A stretch of DNA of 64,000 nt, from the NCBI RefSeq assembly GCF_001708505.1, contig NZ_CP015992.1:5456001-5520000 (forward strand), written 5' to 3'. The notes below the pieces were generated by a model. The model saw nothing but the letters and a program-made list of their open reading frames with translations, was not told where the DNA came from and did not search any database. The number at the start of each line of letters is the position of its first letter. Positions within the stretch are counted from its first letter, which is position 1. Source of the DNA: Pseudomonas sp. TCU-HL1 (lineage in GTDB: Bacteria; Pseudomonadota; Gammaproteobacteria; Pseudomonadales; Pseudomonadaceae). Positions 52,475-61,662 of this stretch are shown one piece after another. The position numbers were made by a program, and so were the translations under genes.

Positions 52475-54223
52475 TCAGAGCATCAGGCGCGGAGCCGAGG
52501 TATCCAGTTCCATCAGGCGCACATCGGCGTACCCCAGTTCGATCCCCAGCAGCTTGAGCACCGGCTCGAGAACCACCTGGCCGATCAGGGGAATCAGGCT
52601 GCCCAGGGTGGATTCGATGGTGGGCCCCAACGTGGACTCGATTACGCCCTTGGTCAGGCCACCGATCAGGCAGCCGAGCCCAAGCAGGCCGCAATCCTTG
52701 GTGACCACAACATCCACCTCCAGGCTGTTGGCCAGTTCCGAGAGACCGTCGGCCAGAGCCTCGCCGGCTTGCGTGGCAACCCGTTTCTGTTGCGGAACTG
52801 GCTGGCTCGGCGAGACAGTGAAGCTCGTCTCAGTTGGTTGGCCGTTGCTGATGTTGGCAGAGCCGGATACCTGTACCTCAAGGCCAGTGATCCCGGGCAG
52901 GGCGGTAACCGTGACCGGGCTGGCCTGGGTACTCGAGGTGATATTGCTGTAGCGCCCCAGCCCCAGGCTTGCGATGCCCGGCTGGGTAAGGACGGTCACC
53001 TGCCTAGTTCCCGGAAGGATGGGGCCGCAGGTGATGCTCTGCAGTGCAGCCCAACCTTGAGCCACGTCCAGATGCAGGCCCAGATCCACCCTCACCAGGC
53101 CCAGGACATCGACCTTGCCCCCCACCTCCAGCCTGACCTGAGCCGTACTGACCTGGGTCCGCCACTTGCCATTGGCATCGCGGCCGGGCAGGCCGATTGC
53201 AATCTTCGGCGGCTCGATCACATAGACCTTGAGGCCAAGGTTGGCCAGGCCGAGGTTCAGGCCCAACCCCACGTCCACCGCATGGGCCTTGTTGGCAAGG
53301 AAGGCCAGCGCGCTGACCATGTCGAGGACGCTGAGATCGGTGCGCAGCGCCTGCTGGCCACCGTTGGCCGGCGTCACCACATTGAGAATGTCCGCCAGCT
53401 TCACCTGGGTGGCGCCAAGGCTGACATTGGTCAGGCTGTTGAGGCCATTGCGCACGCCAACGGCCAAGGTCTCGCGAGCATTGGCGGCGGCGACCGTGGC
53501 ATCCAGCACCTGGTCGAGGCTGAGGCGGGTATCCAGCAGTTGCTGCACATTGCCGGCGGACAGATCCAGCCGCGCGGCCGCCGGCAGGTTCTGGTTGAGT
53601 TCCAGCAGGTTCAGCCTGGCGTTGGCCAGGCCCTGATAAGAGACCGCGTCGAGGCTCAAGGTGGTGCCGAGCAGGTTGCCCAGCAGCGAATTGAGCACCG
53701 CCGATTGCTGGCTATCCAGGGACGCCAGCCCGCTGCCCAGGGAGAACCCGGCCAGGGCCGAGCGTCGTGCTACGGCATCGGCCTGGAGCGTAAGACGTCC
53801 GCCCCAGAGCCCCCCCAGCACCAGGCTGGCCGGGACTTCCTGGGTAGCATGCACCTGTACCGCCTCGATGCGGTTGGTGGACGCCTGGAACAGGCGGCGC
53901 TGACCGGTGCCATCCAGGTCGACATAGCCGATGCTGACCCGGTTGCTGCCGCTCCCGAGGTTGCCGCCATAGCCATTGCGCGTGGCGCTGGCCTGGGCCA
54001 GCGCCAGGGCGTTGGTCTGCGCCAGGCCTGCAGCTTGCGAGCCACAGAAGCCGGAACCGGTGGCGCTCTCCAGGGCCGCCATGTCGGCCACCCGTTGCAG
54101 CTTGCGCTTCTCGAAGTAGAGCCGCCCGGCATCGAGGGTCAGCGCCAGCGTCATCAATGCCAGCAGCAGGGTTGCCGTGGCCATCAGGCCGATGGCGCCA
54201 CGCTGTCGATGAAGGCTACGCAT
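52475..54223 (-). CDS. tadG: TadG-type pilus assembly protein
   Basis: A 582-residue protein with a TadG/TadE-like N-terminal segment (HRQRGAIGLMATATLLLALMTLALTLDAGRLYFEKRKLQRVAD) made of a membrane helix and the RLYFEKRKLQ stretch typical of TadG. The remainder is periplasmic and repetitive, rich in L, N and G. It lacks the Glu+5 of true pseudopilins. ATG 54223 (MRSLHRQRG) has GAGG upstream; GTG 54235 is an alternative. It is the last gene of the rcpC-tadG operon. Confidence 0.88.
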   Translation of the reverse strand: MRSLHRQRGAIGLMATATLLLALMTLALTLDAGRLYFEKRKLQRVADMAALESATGSGFCGSQAAGLAQTNALALAQASATRNGYGGNLGSGSNRVSIGYVDLDGTGQRRLFQASTNRIEAVQVHATQEVPASLVLGGLWGGRLTLQADAVARRSALAGFSLGSGLASLDSQQSAVLNSLLGNLLGTTLSLDAVSYQGLANARLNLLELNQNLPAAARLDLSAGNVQQLLDTRLSLDQVLDATVAAANARETLAVGVRNGLNSLTNVSLGATQVKLADILNVVTPANGGQQALRTDLSVLDMVSALAFLANKAHAVDVGLGLNLGLANLGLKVYVIEPPKIAIGLPGRDANGKWRTQVSTAQVRLEVGGKVDVLGLVRVDLGLHLDVAQGWAALQSITCGPILPGTRQVTVLTQPGIASLGLGRYSNITSSTQASPVTVTALPGITGLEVQVSGSANISNGQPTETSFTVSPSQPVPQQKRVATQAGEALADGLSELANSLEVDVVVTKDCGLLGLGCLIGGLTKGVIESTLGPTIESTLGSLIPLIGQVVLEPVLKLLGIELGYADVRLMELDTSAPRLML

Positions 54224-54231
54224 GCCCGGCC

Positions 54232-54510
54232 TCACTGGCTCGATGAAGCGCCGCTGTCCACGTTCATGCCATTGCCGTAGTAGCGCTCGGGAATGGCGTA
54301 CTTGTAGCTTTCCAGCCAGCGCTGGTTGGCCAGTTCACGCTCGGCCGGGGCGGCGGTTTGTGCATGGCGCGAAGCCTGGCTGCCCTCGCGCTGGATGCTC
54401 AACCACTGGTCGCTGAGCCGATGGCGTTCATGCCGCGCATGGCGGGCATCCTCGGCCGCCTGCAAGCCGCAGCAGGCCCCCAGCAGTACCATGGCGATCC
54501 AGGTTTTCAT
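54232..54510 (-). CDS. Exported hypothetical protein in tad operon
   Basis: A 92-residue protein with a signal peptide (WIAMVLLGACCGLQA) cut near AAEDARH. The mature part is charged and has a Tyr/Pro segment (KYAIPERYYGNG). It overlaps the tadD stop by 4 bases and precedes tadG by 8 bases. P. aeruginosa carries an unnamed gene at the same place. Function unknown. Confidence 0.8.
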   Translation of the reverse strand: MKTWIAMVLLGACCGLQAAEDARHARHERHRLSDQWLSIQREGSQASRHAQTAAPAERELANQRWLESYKYAIPERYYGNGMNVDSGASSSQ

Positions 54511-55256
54511 CTGCCCACCTCCTCGCTCGAACCGGGCCCTGCCTCGTGCACACCCGCCAGCAGCGGGGCATCCGCCGCGGTATCCTGGGACACCAGCGGC
54601 GCGCCCAGGCCCTGGCGCTTCATCTCCTGCGCACGCGCCTGGGCCTGGCGCACCGCGTCAGCTGGCAGGCGCAGGCGCGACACCAACTCCGCCGCCTGCT
54701 GGTACTGGTCCGTATAAAACAGCAGCGACAGCAGGTTCTGCGCGGGCAGCGGATCGCCCTGGCTCAGTTCCAGGGCAGTAATAAACTCGAAGCGCGCATC
54801 GTCCACCCGCCCCTCGCGCAGCAGCACCAGCCCCAGGTCGTTGCGGACCTTGGCATCGGTCGGTGCAAGGCTCAGGGCTTCACGCAACTGCGCCAGGGCT
54901 TCGCGCTGGTCAGCGCTGGCTGCCGCGAGCTGACCCAGGCCATGGTGTCCGTCAGCCGCCAGGCACGTGCCCAGCAGGCTCCGGTAGAGCGGCGCGGCTT
55001 CGCTGCGGCCAAGGCTGCGGTAGATGCGGGCCTGGCGCAGGCGCACCTCCGGCAGGCTCGCCGGCAATGCCTGCAGATGCGCCAGGGCGGCATGTGCACG
55101 CCCGTCGGCGACCATGTCCCTGGCCAGGTTCAGCGCCAGCTCCTGATCCTGGCTTGGCTGGCTGCAGCCACCCGACGCCAGCCAGCCCACCTGGGCCGGC
55201 GGGTTGGCACACCCCCCCAGCAGCCCCAACACGCACAGCACTATCAGCCTTCTCAT
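54507..55256 (-). CDS. tadD: TadD TPR lipoprotein (secretin pilot)
   Basis: A 249-residue protein. The lipobox is LLGGC at residues 12-16, and the mature chain has at least three TPR-like helical pairs (LNLARDMVADGRAHAALAHL, then EALSLAPTDAKVRNDLGLVLL). TadD is required for the RcpA secretin. Its start overlaps the tadC stop by four bases. Confidence 0.9.
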   Translation of the reverse strand: MRRLIVLCVLGLLGGCANPPAQVGWLASGGCSQPSQDQELALNLARDMVADGRAHAALAHLQALPASLPEVRLRQARIYRSLGRSEAAPLYRSLLGTCLAADGHHGLGQLAAASADQREALAQLREALSLAPTDAKVRNDLGLVLLREGRVDDARFEFITALELSQGDPLPAQNLLSLLFYTDQYQQAAELVSRLRLPADAVRQAQARAQEMKRQGLGAPLVSQDTAADAPLLAGVHEAGPGSSEEVGR

Positions 55257-56155
55257 CCTGCCCCCCCCATTGCCCGACTGATCGCCATCATCCCCGGCCC
55301 GCCCAGCACGATCAGCAGGGCCGGAAACAGCAGCGTCATCATCACGATCGTCATCTTTGCGGAGAGCTTGGAGATGTACTCCTGCATCCGCGTCAGCCGG
55401 CGATCGTCCAGAAGCTTTTTCAGCACCAGCAGCGAGGCCATGGCACCGCCACCCTGGCGCATCAGTTGTTCGAGGATGGTGAGGCTGTCGGTCAGCTCAT
55501 CCACCGCCAGCAGACGCGCCAGCTTGCCCAGTTCCTCGCCCAGCTCCAGGCCGGAGTCCACGTGCTGCAGCAGGCCGCGCAGTTCGGCCGTGAGCACCGG
55601 CATCAGGCTGCGGCCGTCCTGGCTGAGTACCCGCAAGGCCTGCTCTACGGTCAGCCCGGATTCGAAGAGGATGCGCACCATCGGGATGAACACCGACAGC
55701 TCCTGCTGCAGCGCCTGCTGGCGACGCAGCGCAGCCAACGCCAGAAGGCGCTTGGGCAGCAGCAGGCCACAGCCAACGGCCATGAAGGGCGCCAGCCAGG
55801 GTTGTGGCGGCGGTTTGGCCAGCAGCGATTGCCCCAGCAGAGCCAGGCCAAGCAAGGCCAGGGGCGCGAGCAGTTGGCAGGCGAGGAACAGGGTGCGGCG
55901 GCTGGCGCGACGCCAGCCAACACGGTTGAGCAGGACCTGGGTTTCGCCGTCCATGGCCAGGTAACGCCGCGCCAGCCGGCTGCCGCCGAGGCGGCGGACC
56001 AGGCCCTGCCAGCGGCTGTCCGGCAGGTTCCCGGCCAGCTCCTTGCCCAGCAGCCGCTGGTTGACGCGCTGGTAGCGCTGGCGTTCGCCCAGCAGGCCGA
56101 ACGTCAGCGTTGCGGCGGCCAGGCCCAGCAGGACGACAACAAGGAGCAGTGCCAT
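55253..56155 (-). CDS. tadC: TadC inner-membrane assembly protein
   Basis: A 300-residue type II secretion F-like (T2SF) membrane protein. The cytoplasmic part has LRRQQALQQELSVFIPMVRILFESGLTVEQALRVL, and helices follow at residues 255-295. It pairs with TadB to form the inner-membrane platform driven by TadA. It is 1 base downstream of tadB. Confidence 0.91.
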   Translation of the reverse strand: MALLLVVVLLGLAAATLTFGLLGERQRYQRVNQRLLGKELAGNLPDSRWQGLVRRLGGSRLARRYLAMDGETQVLLNRVGWRRASRRTLFLACQLLAPLALLGLALLGQSLLAKPPPQPWLAPFMAVGCGLLLPKRLLALAALRRQQALQQELSVFIPMVRILFESGLTVEQALRVLSQDGRSLMPVLTAELRGLLQHVDSGLELGEELGKLARLLAVDELTDSLTILEQLMRQGGGAMASLLVLKKLLDDRRLTRMQEYISKLSAKMTIVMMTLLFPALLIVLGGPGMMAISRAMGGAG

Positions 56156-56156
56156 C

Positions 56157-57041
56157 TCACACGCTCCTCAACATGCGCCAGAGGATGAAGCAGCCCAGGG
56201 CCTGCATGCTGAACGCGGCCAGCAGCATCTGCTGGCCACTGGCGTCCTGCCACAGGCCCATCAGGTAGCCGGGATTGACCGAGAGGATGTAGCCGGCCAC
56301 CGACACCGGCAGCAGTGCCAGCACCACGGCGGTGAAGCGCGTCTCGCCGGTCATGGCGCGAAGTTGCCGGGCGATCTGTTCGCGTTCGTGGATGACCTTG
56401 ATCAGGTTGCCCAGAAGTTCGCTGGCACTGCCGCCGTAGCGGTGGTTGACCCGCACGCCGAGGGCGAGGATGCGCAGCTCCTCCTGTTCGAAAAGGTCCG
56501 CCACCTCCTGCAAGGCATCCGGCAGGCCGACACCCAGCTGCACATCCCGCGAGACCCGCGACAGCGCGGCATGCAGGGGATCGGGCGAGGCATCGATGGC
56601 ACGCACTACGGCGTCGCCCAGGGTGCGCCCGGCATGCAGGCTACGCACCACCTGGTCGAGCATCTGCGGCAACTGCTCCACCAGGCGCCGCACCCGCCGC
56701 CGATAACGCCACACCAGCCAGGCTCGCAGCCCGAGCGGCAGCAGCAGCGCCACCACCAAGGCCGCCATCCAGCCGCCGGCCAGCCCCGCCAGCAGCAGGG
56801 CCGCCAGCCAGAGAGAGACCATCAGGCCCATTCGCCCATGGGGCAGATCCAGACCCGCGCGAATGAAGGCGCGTTCCAGCCAGCCGGGTTTCACCGGGGG
56901 CGGCGCCGAGGCGGCCAGGTCCTGGCCAAGGCGTTGCAGCACCCGTTCCTCACCCGTTTGCCGCCAGCCCTTCTGCAACAGCACCACCCCCAGCACCAGC
57001 AGGAGGCTGCAGAGCAGGCCGAGCAGCAGTGGCGCCTTCAC
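56157..57041 (-). CDS. tadB: TadB inner-membrane assembly protein
   Basis: A 294-residue T2SF protein. After one N-terminal helix comes LRAWLVWRYRRRVRRLVEQLPQMLDQVVRSLHAGRTLGDAV, the typical TadB part, followed by HEREQIARQLRAMTGETRF and two C-terminal helices. It forms the platform with TadC. Its start overlaps the tadA stop by four bases. Confidence 0.91.
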   Translation of the reverse strand: MKAPLLLGLLCSLLLVLGVVLLQKGWRQTGEERVLQRLGQDLAASAPPPVKPGWLERAFIRAGLDLPHGRMGLMVSLWLAALLLAGLAGGWMAALVVALLLPLGLRAWLVWRYRRRVRRLVEQLPQMLDQVVRSLHAGRTLGDAVVRAIDASPDPLHAALSRVSRDVQLGVGLPDALQEVADLFEQEELRILALGVRVNHRYGGSASELLGNLIKVIHEREQIARQLRAMTGETRFTAVVLALLPVSVAGYILSVNPGYLMGLWQDASGQQMLLAAFSMQALGCFILWRMLRSV

Positions 57042-58309
57042 CGTGCGGCCCCCACGACCTGACGCAGCTTTTCGCCGGCGGGGTTCACCGCCTCGCTGAT
57101 GAAACGGCCGCTGGCGCGGTCGAGGCGGAACAGGCAGTTGGTGACATACACGTCATCGCGCACGCCCACGACTTCCACTACCTCGCTGATGCAGCGCCGC
57201 CCATTGGGCAGGCGGGTGAGCTGGACCACCAGGTCGAGGGCGGCGCAGATCATCTGCCGCAGCGTGCGCTCGGCCACCTGGCGCCCGGTCAGGCCGACCA
57301 GGGTTTCCAGGCGCAGCAAGGAATCCAGTGCGGAGTTGGCGTGCACCGTGCTCATCGAACCGTCGTGGCCGGTGTTCATCGCCTGCAGCACATCGAGCAC
57401 TTCGACGCCGCGTATCTCGCCGAGGATGATGCGGTCCGGGCGCATGCGCAGGGCGTTGCGGATCAAGTCGCTGGCCGCCACTTCCCCCCGCCCTTCGGCG
57501 TTCGGCGGGCGGGTCTCCAGGCGCACCACATGCGGGTGGTTGAGCTGCAGTTCGGCGGTGTCTTCGATGGTGACCAGGCGCTCGTGGCTATCGATCAGCA
57601 GGCTCATGACGTTGAGCATGGTGGTCTTGCCGGTGCCGGTGCCACCGCTGACCAGGATGTTGCAGCGCTCGCTCACGGCGCGGCGGATGAACAGCAGCAT
57701 GGCTTCGTCCAGCGACTGGTAAGCCAGCAGGTCGGAGCTCTGCAGCAGGTCCTTGCGGAATTTACGCACCGAGATGCAGGGACCATCCAGGGCGATGGGC
57801 GGAATGATGGCGTTGACCCGGCTGCCATCCGGCAGGCGCGCATCCACCATGGGGCTGGATTCGTCCAGGCGCCGGCCGAGCGGCGCGAGGATGCGCTGGA
57901 TCACCCGCAGCACGTGCTGGTCGTCGATGAAGCGCAGGTCGCTCTGGTGCAATACGCCTTCACGCTCGATGAAGATCCGGCAGGGGCCGTTGACCAGGAT
58001 TTCGGTCACGCCTGAATCGCGCAGCAGCACTTCCAGCGGGCCGAAGCCGGTCAGCTCGTCCACCAGTTCCTCGGCGAGACGCTCCATCTCGTAGCGCGAC
58101 ACCGCCAGGTGATGACGGCCGACGAACTCCACCACTTTGTCGATGACGTATTGCGAGACGGTGCCCCGCGCGCCCTCGAGGATATTCACGCCGTCGTCGT
58201 CGATGGCATCGATGATGTGGCGATGCAGCACCAGCTTCAGCCCCTGCGGGTCGTTGTGACCCAGTTGGGTGTAGCGGGCAGCGCCGCCGAACAGGCTCTC
58301 GCCGCTCAT
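57038..58309 (-). CDS. tadA: TadA/CpaF secretion ATPase
   Basis: A 423-residue hexameric ATPase that powers Flp pilus assembly. Walker A is SGGTGTGKTTMLN (about residue 228), the Asp box is TIEDTAELQL, Walker B is IILGEIRG and the His box is TGHDGSMSTVHANS. The N-terminal all-helical domain (EELVDELTGFGPLEVLL) agrees with the CpaF branch. The start overlaps the tadZ stop by four bases. Confidence 0.94.
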   Translation of the reverse strand: MSGESLFGGAARYTQLGHNDPQGLKLVLHRHIIDAIDDDGVNILEGARGTVSQYVIDKVVEFVGRHHLAVSRYEMERLAEELVDELTGFGPLEVLLRDSGVTEILVNGPCRIFIEREGVLHQSDLRFIDDQHVLRVIQRILAPLGRRLDESSPMVDARLPDGSRVNAIIPPIALDGPCISVRKFRKDLLQSSDLLAYQSLDEAMLLFIRRAVSERCNILVSGGTGTGKTTMLNVMSLLIDSHERLVTIEDTAELQLNHPHVVRLETRPPNAEGRGEVAASDLIRNALRMRPDRIILGEIRGVEVLDVLQAMNTGHDGSMSTVHANSALDSLLRLETLVGLTGRQVAERTLRQMICAALDLVVQLTRLPNGRRCISEVVEVVGVRDDVYVTNCLFRLDRASGRFISEAVNPAGEKLRQVVGAAR

Positions 58310-59475
58310 GAGCGGGCGCCCCAGAGGCGCTGCCAGGACCGCAGGCGCGGCGGCTCGATACAGGCCATGCGTTCGCCCAGTTCACGCAGGCGCTGACTGA
58401 GGCGCTCACGCGGCGCCAGTTCGAACAGGCTGCGCCCCTGGTTCTTGGCGTTCATCCGCAATTCAGGGCTGTAAGGCAGGGTCTGCGCCACCGGCAGGTC
58501 GAAGGAGCGGGCCAGCACGTCGGTTTCCGGTGCAACGCCACGCAGGTGACGATCCACCAACAGCTGCGCGTGCTCCAGCTTGACCCCCGCGTCGCGCCAG
58601 CGCCCCAGCAGTTCGAGGTTACGACGACAGTCCGGCACGCTCTGGTCGGTGCACCAGAGCAGTTGGTCGGCATTGCCGACCAGAATGCGCAGGGCCTCGC
58701 TGTCGGGCTGCCCCACCAGATTCACCACAATGTGCTGGAAGTGCTGGCGCAGCGTACCGAGCAGCAGGTAGAGCTCGGCGGCATTGATGCGCTCCAGGGT
58801 TTCGCCGCCGGCTTCCTGGACCAGCAGGCGCAGGCCGCCGGGATGGCTGCCAAAGGCACTGTCGATCAGCGCCGCATCCAACCGCCGCAGGTTGCGCAGG
58901 GCATCGGCGAAATGGAAGGAAGCTTCCAGGCCCAGCAGCGCCAGACTGTCGCCCTGGGGCTGGCCAAGATCCAGCAGCAGGGTGCGCTGGCCACACTGCT
59001 GGATGGACAGCGCCAGGTGGGCCGATAGCAACGCCGCGTCGGCGTCCTGCTGACGGCTGAACAAGGCCGTCAGCCGCCCGGCATTGTGGGTCGGCAGCGC
59101 GCTGGGCACCCGCTGCACCAGGCGCCGCACGAGACCGGCGACCTCACTGGTACGCGCACCGTAGGCGACAAAATCGCGCGCGCCGGCACGCATGGCGCTC
59201 AGCACCAACTGGTTGTCCAGGCCGTCGCCCATGGCCACCACCGCCAGCAGGGGCCGCGTTGCCAGCGCGCCTTCGATCAGGGAGGTCTGCGCTACCAGGT
59301 TGTCGCGGTCCAGGCCGACGAAGAGCAGGCTGGCGCCGGTGACCTCGATCAGCCCGAGCAACTCGTCCAGGGCGCCACGGCCGGCACTGAGCACCTGGCC
59401 CATCGGCGTCAGTGCGCCTTGCAGCCATTCCAGGTCGGCGCCGTTGCGGGTGAAGGCGAGGAAGGTCTGGCTCAT
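58306..59475 (-). CDS. tadZ: TadZ/CpaE-like pole-localisation ATPase
   Basis: A 389-residue protein with an N-terminal atypical receiver-like domain (GALDELLGLIEVTGASLLFVGLD) and a C-terminal MinD/ParA-like domain. Its P-loop is degenerate: in place of KGGVGKT it has LFSRQQDADAALLSA, so ATP binding is probably lost or altered. Later ParA segments (LLDLGQPQGDSLALLG) remain. It is thought to place the Tad machine at a pole. ATG 59475 with overlapping GGAG (part of the rcpA stop region) is preferred. Confidence 0.87.
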   Translation of the reverse strand: MSQTFLAFTRNGADLEWLQGALTPMGQVLSAGRGALDELLGLIEVTGASLLFVGLDRDNLVAQTSLIEGALATRPLLAVVAMGDGLDNQLVLSAMRAGARDFVAYGARTSEVAGLVRRLVQRVPSALPTHNAGRLTALFSRQQDADAALLSAHLALSIQQCGQRTLLLDLGQPQGDSLALLGLEASFHFADALRNLRRLDAALIDSAFGSHPGGLRLLVQEAGGETLERINAAELYLLLGTLRQHFQHIVVNLVGQPDSEALRILVGNADQLLWCTDQSVPDCRRNLELLGRWRDAGVKLEHAQLLVDRHLRGVAPETDVLARSFDLPVAQTLPYSPELRMNAKNQGRSLFELAPRERLSQRLRELGERMACIEPPRLRSWQRLWGARS

Positions 59476-59482
59476 GACGGTG

Positions 59483-60706
59483 TCACTCCGACAGGCCGGC
59501 ACGGCGGTCGAAATTGCCGCGCTCGTTCAGGTAGAAATCGAAGAAGCCCGGGTCGTAGCGACGCAGGCCCTCGCCGGGAAGCTCGGGCAGCTTGGCGTCC
59601 GCCGCCAGCGGCTGGACCAGGTGCGGGGTGACTATCATCAGCAGCTCGCGGTCCTCGCGATCGATCTGCGAAGAGCGGAACAGCGCGCCGATGACGGGCA
59701 GGTCCCCCAGGCCGGGAAACTTGTCGATGTTGGCGACGTTCTGGGTGCTGATCAGGCCGCTGATGACGAAGCTCTCGCCATCGGCCAGGGAGATGCTGGT
59801 GTCGGTGCGGCGTACCTTGAGCGCCGGCACCTGGGTACCGGCGATGCTGATGCCGGAGCTGAAGTCCAGCTCGCTCACTTCGGGTGCCACCTTGAGGGCA
59901 ATGCGCTGGCGACCAACCACGGTGGGCGTGAGGGTCAGGCGCACGCCGAACTCCTTGTACTCAATGGTGATGTTATCGCCATCCCCACTGGGCACCGGAA
60001 TGGGGAATTCGCCACCGGCGAGGAAGCTCGCGCTCTGCCCGCTCAGGGCGACCAGGCTTGGCCTGGCCAGGGTGTAGGCAAAGCCACTGTTCTCCAGGGC
60101 ATTGATGAAGCCCAGCACCTTGCTGCTGCCACCGCCCCAGACGATGTTGAAGCCGCCGTCAGGTGGACCGAATTTGCCGCCGGACGTGCCATCGATGCTC
60201 ACCGTGATGCCGCTGAGCTGGCCGGGGGCGCCGAGCAGGAAGAGGTTGGAGCCTTCGCGTACCAGAGAAGTACTGGCTTGCTTGAGCTTGCCGCGGCTGA
60301 CTTCGACGAAGCGGATATCGGTCTGCACCTGGCTCGGTACCGGGTCGGCTTCCAGGGGCTCGTCCAGGGACTCGGTCAGCGCCGCGCTGGCCACGCCGCC
60401 GACATAGAGCAGGCTGCGGCGTGGCTCGCGGCTGCAGCCGGTCCAGACCATCAGGCTGGTGGCGCCGGCTCGCTTGCCAGTAATAAGGAAGGACTGCTTG
60501 TCGGCGAGCTGCACGTCGGCCACTTCGGGATCGCCCACCGCGAGGCGGGTGATCGCCAGCGGGTAGCTCATGACCTCCTGCCGGCCCTGCCCCACCTCCA
60601 CCACGCCCGGCACCGGGCCCAGCGCCTCGCAGCCCGGCGCCGCCGATGCGGCCAGGGGGGCGTAGCCAAGCAGGGGAAGGATCATCCGTGCGATGCAGCG
60701 CTTCAT
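59483..60706 (-). CDS. rcpA: RcpA/CpaC outer-membrane secretin
   Basis: A 407-residue secretin. It starts with a signal peptide (ARMILPLLGYAPLAASAA), then an N-terminal pilus/BON-type domain (VMSYPLAITRLAVGDPEVADVQLADKQSFLI). The secretin core holds the GFAYTLARPSLVALSGQSASFLAGGEFPIPV and GVRLTLTPTVVGRQRIALKVAPEVSELDF boxes. It makes the outer-membrane ring for the Flp pilus. It is 20 bases downstream of rcpC. Confidence 0.92.
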   Translation of the reverse strand: MKRCIARMILPLLGYAPLAASAAPGCEALGPVPGVVEVGQGRQEVMSYPLAITRLAVGDPEVADVQLADKQSFLITGKRAGATSLMVWTGCSREPRRSLLYVGGVASAALTESLDEPLEADPVPSQVQTDIRFVEVSRGKLKQASTSLVREGSNLFLLGAPGQLSGITVSIDGTSGGKFGPPDGGFNIVWGGGSSKVLGFINALENSGFAYTLARPSLVALSGQSASFLAGGEFPIPVPSGDGDNITIEYKEFGVRLTLTPTVVGRQRIALKVAPEVSELDFSSGISIAGTQVPALKVRRTDTSISLADGESFVISGLISTQNVANIDKFPGLGDLPVIGALFRSSQIDREDRELLMIVTPHLVQPLAADAKLPELPGEGLRRYDPGFFDFYLNERGNFDRRAGLSE

Positions 60707-60726
60707 CAGGTGGCGTTCCTTGCGAG

Positions 60727-61662
60727 TCAGGGAATCTGGCGGGTCAGTTCTGCGCCGCGATAGATGGCGACGCCCGCGCCCTTGTTGCCGGGCGCCACGG
60801 CCTTGGCCGGCGCCACATCGCGACGGGGCGCCGGTGCTGCACTCAACTGTTCGAGGGGGATCAGGCTGCGACTGGCAGCGTCGATGGGCGCGACCGCCAA
60901 CTCGCCCATCTCATAGCGCTCCAGCAGGCGTTCGTCGGCACTGCGCACGGCCAGGCGCAGGGCGCCTGCCTGGCTGGCGAGCATCAGGCGGGTCACCTGT
61001 TGCTCCGGCACGGCCAGTACGGCAGTAGCGGCGGCCCGACGCGCGTCCTGCTGCGCATCGTCTTTCGCCGGCTGGCTGGCGCGTCCCTCGGAGTCCGGCC
61101 CCAGGTCCTCGCCGAAACTCAGCAGGCGCAAGGCCGGTACCGCGACCTGTGCGCTCTGCTGGCCGGAACCCGCCTCGCCCCGCAGGAACAACAGCACGTC
61201 CACATAGTCGCCGGGGCGCAGGTGGCCGCCGCCGCCCACCACTTCATCCACCGGCACCGCCACGGCGCGCTCGTCGGCGCGGATCATGCGGGCCAGCGGG
61301 CCACCGGCCTCGAAACTGGCCGGGCCCAGCCAGCTGCCGGCCGGCACCGGGTTCCAGGGCCGGCGGCCAATGACGTCTTCGAGTTTGCTGAAGCTGCCTG
61401 GCGGCGCGATGCGCAAGTCTTCGATGCGCAGGTCTTCGGCCGTCACTGCCACGAACGGGCTGAGCAGACGCGCCGCAACCACCACGGGGGTGCGCAGCCT
61501 GTCGGCGGGGTCTTCGGAGGTCTGGGAGTTATCCCTGGAATCAGCCGGCGATGCCGTTTTCACGGCCTGTGGCACGCGGCTGAGCACAATTCCCCAATAT
61601 CCGGCCAGCAAGGCGCCCAACAAGAGCACCGCGGCCAAAGCCATGGTCATCCGACTACTCAT
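60727..61662 (-). CDS. rcpC: RcpC/CpaB-type pilus assembly protein with SAF domain
   Basis: A 311-residue protein: N-terminal anchor helix MALAAVLLLGALLAGYWG, then a SAF-type domain (VVAARLLSPFVAVTAEDLRIED) and an RcpC domain with ERAVAVPVDEVVGGGGHLRPGDYVDVLL. It is periplasmic and supports secretin function. First gene of the rcpC-rcpA-tadZABCD-tadG operon; it is divergent from flp with a 391-base gap. Confidence 0.9.
   Translation of the reverse strand: MSSRMTMALAAVLLLGALLAGYWGIVLSRVPQAVKTASPADSRDNSQTSEDPADRLRTPVVVAARLLSPFVAVTAEDLRIEDLRIAPPGSFSKLEDVIGRRPWNPVPAGSWLGPASFEAGGPLARMIRADERAVAVPVDEVVGGGGHLRPGDYVDVLLFLRGEAGSGQQSAQVAVPALRLLSFGEDLGPDSEGRASQPAKDDAQQDARRAAATAVLAVPEQQVTRLMLASQAGALRLAVRSADERLLERYEMGELAVAPIDAASRSLIPLEQLSAAPAPRRDVAPAKAVAPGNKGAGVAIYRGAELTRQIP

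Noticed and set aside
58306..59475. Treating tadZ as a pseudogene because Walker A is missing
   Set aside because: The frame is intact, coupled to tadA, and degenerate P-loops occur in TadZ proteins.
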